Shown piece by piece: positions 45,285 through 48,977 of a DNA stretch of 48,977 nucleotides; position 1 is the first letter of the stretch; every line of letters begins with the position of its first letter. The notes below the pieces were generated by a model that was given only the letters and a program-made list of their open reading frames with translations, did not search any database and was not told where the DNA came from. Source of the DNA: Budvicia aquatica DSM 5075 = ATCC 35567 (GTDB lineage Bacteria; Pseudomonadota; Gammaproteobacteria; Enterobacterales; Enterobacteriaceae); NCBI RefSeq assembly GCF_000427805.1, contig NZ_ATYS01000041.1, positions 1-48,977 on the forward strand. The letters are read 5' to 3'. The position numbers and the translations under genes are program-made.

Positions 45285-45395
45285 ATATAAAAATTGATTA
45301 ATAAATAAAGAGTTATAATCACACACTCAGGAGCGTTTATTTTTTATTAAAAACTTATCGTGTATACTCATCACTGTTTATCTGTAGGAGCGGTT

Positions 45396-46388
45396 ATGAA
45401 GAGCACCAGAGTGACATTACAGGATATCGCCGAATTAACCGGCGTAACCAAAATGACGGTCAGCCGCTACCTCCGCAATCCTGAACAGGTCTCCGCTAAA
45501 AATAGAGAAACAATTGCTAAAGTACTAGAGGATATTAATTATATTCCTAACCGGGCACCCGAAATTCTGCTAAATGCCCGTAGTAAGTGTATCGGAATTC
45601 TTATCCCGTCATTTACTAACCAAATCTTCTCTGATGTACTTGCAGGCATTGAGTCTGTCACCTCAAAGCAGCATTACCAAACCATTATCGCCAACTATAA
45701 CTATGAGCCACTGACTGAAGAACAGAAGGTTATCAATCTACTCTCCTACAATATTGACGCCATCATCCTCATGGAAAAAGTACATACCAGCCGCACCGTT
45801 CAATATCTGCGTTCGGTAAATATTCCGGTAGCTGAACTGATGGACATCACTGAAGAACATTTAGGTATACAGGTCGGTTTTGATAATGAAAAAGCCGCTT
45901 TTGATATGACTAACGCTATCTTAGAAAGTGGCAAACGAAACATCGTTTACTTTGGTTCAATGGCAGATGCCCGTGACGCGAGCCGGTATCGGGGCTTTAG
46001 CCTCGCCATGGAACAATGGGGCTGCCAGCCTCAAATTATGATGCCTAAAACCATATCGTCGATTAATGTAGGAACATCGCTGTTTAATCAGGCTTATAAA
46101 GAATTTCCATTACTGGATGGCATATTCTGTACTAATGACGATATTGCCGTGGGAGCCCTGCTGGAATGCGAAGTGCGGGGAATTGATGTTCCTTCTCAAA
46201 TGGCCATTGCCGGTTTCCATGGTTTAGAAATTGGCAGAGCAACCACCAAAAAGCTGGCCAGCGTTATTACCCCTCGTTTCGAGATCGGAAAAACGGCAGC
46301 AGAGCTGCTATTAAAGAAACTAGACGGAAAAGAGACCAGAGAAAGCATCGACCTTAATTACCAAATCTATTTTGGTGATACCGTTTAA
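45396..46388 (+). CDS. LacI-family regulator, IdnR-like
   Basis: The 330-residue protein has an N-terminal LacI-type helix-turn-helix (TLQDIAELTGVTKMTVSRYL) and hinge (IPNRAPEILLNARS), then a periplasmic-binding-protein-like effector domain. It resembles E. coli IdnR more than GntR, for example in NLLSYNIDAIIL and GFHGLEIGR with LASVITPRFEIG. The ATG at 45396 has AGGAG upstream; the frame back to 45360 does not. It probably controls idnO and the MFS gene through the dyad at 43011, with idonate or ketogluconate as ligand. Confidence 0.87.
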   Translation: MKSTRVTLQDIAELTGVTKMTVSRYLRNPEQVSAKNRETIAKVLEDINYIPNRAPEILLNARSKCIGILIPSFTNQIFSDVLAGIESVTSKQHYQTIIANYNYEPLTEEQKVINLLSYNIDAIILMEKVHTSRTVQYLRSVNIPVAELMDITEEHLGIQVGFDNEKAAFDMTNAILESGKRNIVYFGSMADARDASRYRGFSLAMEQWGCQPQIMMPKTISSINVGTSLFNQAYKEFPLLDGIFCTNDDIAVGALLECEVRGIDVPSQMAIAGFHGLEIGRATTKKLASVITPRFEIGKTAAELLLKKLDGKETRESIDLNYQIYFGDTV

Positions 46389-46409
46389 ACGCTCGAAATA
46401 ATTTAGTGA

Positions 46410-48053
46410 CTAAAGATTATTTTCGTCCTGAATATCTTTTACTGAAATCCCTAAGCGCTGCATGCGTGACAACAGCGTCGTTCGCTTCAATCCCAGCTTT
46501 TCCGCTGCACCTTTAGGGCCGGCGACAATACCGTTAGTCTCTTTCAACACCCGAATAATTTCCTGCCGTTCTGATTCATTATCATCGGCCAGCTTAGGCG
46601 GATTATATTGATGCCTTTTTGGCGGCTTACTTTCGGTAACCGACTTAGCTGACATAGGTGAAAGATGATAGTTCAGCTCTTCGGCCCGCAGGTTTAATAC
46701 CGTTCCCCGAGTAAGAATAACCGCCCGCTCAATGACATTTTCAAGCTCGCGCACATTACCCGGCCACGGAAGCTTCATCAATAAATTGATCGTTTCTGTC
46801 GGAATACATTCAATATGCCGGTTCATACGACGGGCAATTTTTTTAGTGAAGAAACGCGCTAAAGGTGGGATATCTTCAGGCCGATCTCTTAATGGTGGAA
46901 TCACTATAGGAAAAACGTTAAGCCGATAGTACAGGTCGCTACGGTACGCTCGATCGATAACCATCTGTTCTAAATTACAATTGGTTGCTGCAATAAGGCG
47001 AACATCAACCGGAATAATTTTATTACTGCCAAGACGCTCAATTTCCCGTTCCTGGATCACCCGCAATAGCTTAGGCTGAAGCTCGAGAGGAATATCACCA
47101 ACCTCATCGAGAAATAATGAACTGCGCTCCGCCAGCTCAAACTTACCAATTCGCTGAGAGGTTGCACCGGTAAATGCACCTTTTTCATGGCCAAATAAAT
47201 CGCTTTCCAGAAGTCCTGATGGGATGGCCGCACAGTTAACTTTAACCATAGTACGGGAACCACGCTGGCTAAGGTTATGGATCGCTCTGGCGATTAGCTC
47301 CTTTCCGGTTCCGGTCTCACCCAAGATAAGCACGGTACAGTCGCTATCGGCTACCATTTCTACCTGTTCTAAAACAGCGGCCATAGCGTCGCTTTGACCT
47401 ATAATTTCGTCAAAATTCTCAAAATTACGGATCTCTTCAGTAAGGTACAAATTTTCATGCAGTAAATTATCTTTAAGGCGGGAAATTTCTTCGTAAGCAA
47501 GCGCATTATCAATTGCTATTGATATTCGTGCGGCTATTTGCTGAAGTAATTCTAAATTTTTCGGTGAAAATACAGTGTCATCAATACTGCCTAAACAAAG
47601 AATACCTAACACTTTAGAATTAAAAACCAAAGGTAAAAGACAAAATACCGGTAATGAGGTTTTCAACATCATTGCGATATATTCATCCTTCTTTGCCAGT
47701 GCGTCTAATTTACTGCTGTAAACCAAACGCGTTTCTTTATGATTTATCACAGAGGCTAGCATTGGGCTAAGCAGAGACTGATATTCTTGGCTGCGTTTAG
47801 GATTATTAACCACAAAATGAGTAGTGTAACAACGCAATCGATCATCAGCGATATCAAGCAGGTCTAAACCGATATAACTAATATTAAAGAAATGGTGAAT
47901 TTCATCAGAGAGTTCGTTGGATAACTCGTTAAGATCCCTTTTCGCAATAACGGTATTGGTAACATCAACTAAAATGCGAAAGCTCTCTAACTCATCCCTA
48001 AGAATATCTTCTTCAGCAAGACGGGTAGATTGTTCTATCTGTAACAATGCCAT
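46410..48053 (-). CDS. fhlA: FhlA/HyfR-like sigma54 activator with a single GAF domain
   Basis: The 547-residue activator matches the C-terminal three quarters of E. coli FhlA (692 residues). It starts near FhlA's second GAF domain ([23 protein letters not shown] about 25-185), and the first GAF is absent. The AAA+ core has GETGTGKE (245-252), GAFTGA (292-297) and SLFLDEVGD (312-320), and a Fis-type helix-turn-helix ends it ([20 protein letters not shown]). No upstream ORF could supply the missing part. It should activate the hyf and hydN-fdhF promoters with formate as signal, although the missing region may change effector dependence. It is convergent with the IdnR-like gene, 21 bases apart. 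Confidence 0.88.
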   Translation of the reverse strand: MALLQIEQSTRLAEEDILRDELESFRILVDVTNTVIAKRDLNELSNELSDEIHHFFNISYIGLDLLDIADDRLRCYTTHFVVNNPKRSQEYQSLLSPMLASVINHKETRLVYSSKLDALAKKDEYIAMMLKTSLPVFCLLPLVFNSKVLGILCLGSIDDTVFSPKNLELLQQIAARISIAIDNALAYEEISRLKDNLLHENLYLTEEIRNFENFDEIIGQSDAMAAVLEQVEMVADSDCTVLILGETGTGKELIARAIHNLSQRGSRTMVKVNCAAIPSGLLESDLFGHEKGAFTGATSQRIGKFELAERSSLFLDEVGDIPLELQPKLLRVIQEREIERLGSNKIIPVDVRLIAATNCNLEQMVIDRAYRSDLYYRLNVFPIVIPPLRDRPEDIPPLARFFTKKIARRMNRHIECIPTETINLLMKLPWPGNVRELENVIERAVILTRGTVLNLRAEELNYHLSPMSAKSVTESKPPKRHQYNPPKLADDNESERQEIIRVLKETNGIVAGPKGAAEKLGLKRTTLLSRMQRLGISVKDIQDENNL

Positions 48054-48516
48054 AGCCCTATCACCATTAAAGTCAGTATGTTATTCAAGAAATGGATATT
48101 GATTTTTATTATCATTTGAAATCAAAAGTTATAACGCTATGTTCCACTCCTCATATAGGCCTGCTGTCTTTAAGACCACTATTTTACTCAGTTAGTTTAC
48201 GACATTACCCCTTGCGGTTATATGGGTTTACCCCACTAATTTAATAAAAATGAACATAGATCAAGTTTAAATAGACATTAACTTTAGACTTTTTACCATA
48301 ACTCATAATTTGGAACAATTATCGCTACAAATTACAACACCTATTATTTTCTACTCAATTAACAATATGATTTTTAGCTAAAATAAAACGCTATTATCAT
48401 TCTTCTTAATTAAGAAAAACGCATCTGGTTATACATATGAAAGAAAGTAGGATTAAAATCAGATAAGGTGCTTGCTGAAATGATATAAAAAGAAAAGCCC
48501 TCTGTTTTACTCGCCC

Positions 48517-48645
48517 CATCCTGATACTCGCCCTTCGGGGCCAGCGCAAGCGCTGTGGTACCTTTCCATACTCGAGTCGGGATTTCCATAGCCCATAAAA
48601 GCAAAACCCCCAGCTTACGCTGAGGGTGATCACTTTTATTTAAAG
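48517..48645. repeat. Terminal repeat, copy 1
   Basis: The unit contains CAGCGCAAGCGCTG, CATAAAAGCAAAACCCCC and the terminator-like AGCTTACGCTGAGGGT, ending TTTTATTTAAAG. Copy 2 has the same blocks plus an inserted hairpin (AAATCG-TTCCC-CGATTT). Confidence 0.75.
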
Positions 48646-48802
48646 TCTGGCAGTTTACGCCGGGCTTCCTGCCCGTCGCCCTTCGGGCCGTCGCAAGCGA
48701 CGTTCAAATGTGTTCCCGACACATTTGTCCTACTCTCTCGAGACGCTTACCGACAAGCTACAGACAAAACAAAAAGGCTGCAGTTCCCTACAATACGCGT
48801 AT

Positions 48803-48977
48803 CATCCTGATACTCGCCCCTCCGGGCCCAGCGCAAGCGCTGTTCCAAATCGTTCCCGACGATTTGGTCGCATGTTACGCACCTGCGGTACGTTCCCATG
48901 CTCGAATAGGGATTTTCCATATTCCATAAAAGCAAAAACCCCCAGCTTACGCTGAGGGTTATTACTTTTAATTAAAG
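48803..48977. repeat. Terminal repeat, copy 2
   Basis: This copy parallels copy 1 in block order (TGATACTCGCCC, CAGCGCAAGCGCTG, TTCCATAAAAGC, CCCCCAGCTTACGCTGAGGG) and ends TTTTAATTAAAG at the window edge. The spacing between copies is about 286 bases. Confidence 0.75.

Larger units (their letters stand above)
48054..48977. other. Gene-free end of window with repeated hairpins
   Basis: From 48054 to about 48440 the DNA is AT-rich and must contain the fhlA promoter; no clear motif stands out. From 48517 a unit beginning CATCCTGATACTCGCCC and ending in a CCCCCAGCTTACGCTGAGGG hairpin occurs twice (48517-48645 and 48803-48977), with GC-rich hairpins between. I see no protein or tRNA gene. The window may end close to a neighbouring gene or RNA operon. 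Confidence 0.6.

Noticed and set aside
48406-48935. Small overlapping ORFs on both strands at the right edge
   Set aside because: They run through repeated hairpins, lack ribosome sites and overlap each other.

Overview
The window looks like chromosomal DNA of an Enterobacterales member outside the Escherichia/Salmonella core. HyfA-J, HycI, HydN, FdhF, DinG, DgoA, IdnO and IdnR-like proteins all recall their E. coli counterparts closely, but gene order differs and E. coli has no such arrangement. The selenocysteine codon in fdhF implies a working Sec system. I cannot name the genus from sequence alone; Budviciaceae-type bacteria are only a guess.

Layout. 1-335: a (CTTGCC)n hexamer array and a MITE-like element with 19-bp inverted ends. 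336-8201: a YgeV-like sigma54 activator (minus) divergent from a sigma54 operon for diaminopropionate ammonia-lyase, a YgeY-type M20 hydrolase, an N-acyl-D-amino-acid deacylase-family amidohydrolase and an MFS transporter. 9079-13930: an AIDA-type autotransporter, a YbjQ protein, a secreted Cys-less Dsb-like protein, and a second, decayed copy of the autotransporter 3' end with its terminator. 14173-16344: dinG with a LexA box. 16568-23025 (minus): dgoK-dgoA-deacylase-RidA-sodium symporter-PLP D-amino acid lyase, divergent from an IclR regulator (23305-24066), with several matching operator-like dyads and a CRP site between them. 24290-28100: a PaiB fragment, a decayed copy of the hyfA 5' region and a second autotransporter (minus). 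28308-42850: a hydrogenase-4/formate hydrogenlyase-2 locus, hyfABCDEFGHIJ-hycI followed by hydN-fdhF(Sec), each transcription unit with a sigma54 promoter. 43074-46388: idnO, an MFS transporter and an IdnR-like repressor. 46410-48053 (minus): an FhlA-like activator lacking one GAF domain. The last 0.9 kb holds repeated hairpins.

How it fits together. FdhF oxidises formate, HydN and HyfA/HyfH-type ferredoxins pass electrons, the HyfG/HyfI hydrogenase makes H2, and the HyfB/C/D/E/F membrane arm could couple this to ion movement; HycI matures the large subunit, and the FhlA-like protein probably activates both sigma54 promoters. Two separate operons contain deacylases of the D-aminoacylase family, each beside a PLP ammonia-lyase candidate and a transporter. 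In the second, the combination of deacylase, fold-III PLP lyase, RidA, DgoK and DgoA suggests a route from an N-acylated 2-amino-2-deoxy-aldonate to pyruvate and glyceraldehyde-3-phosphate, without the usual galactonate dehydratase. This is the most interesting candidate for an undescribed pathway in the window.
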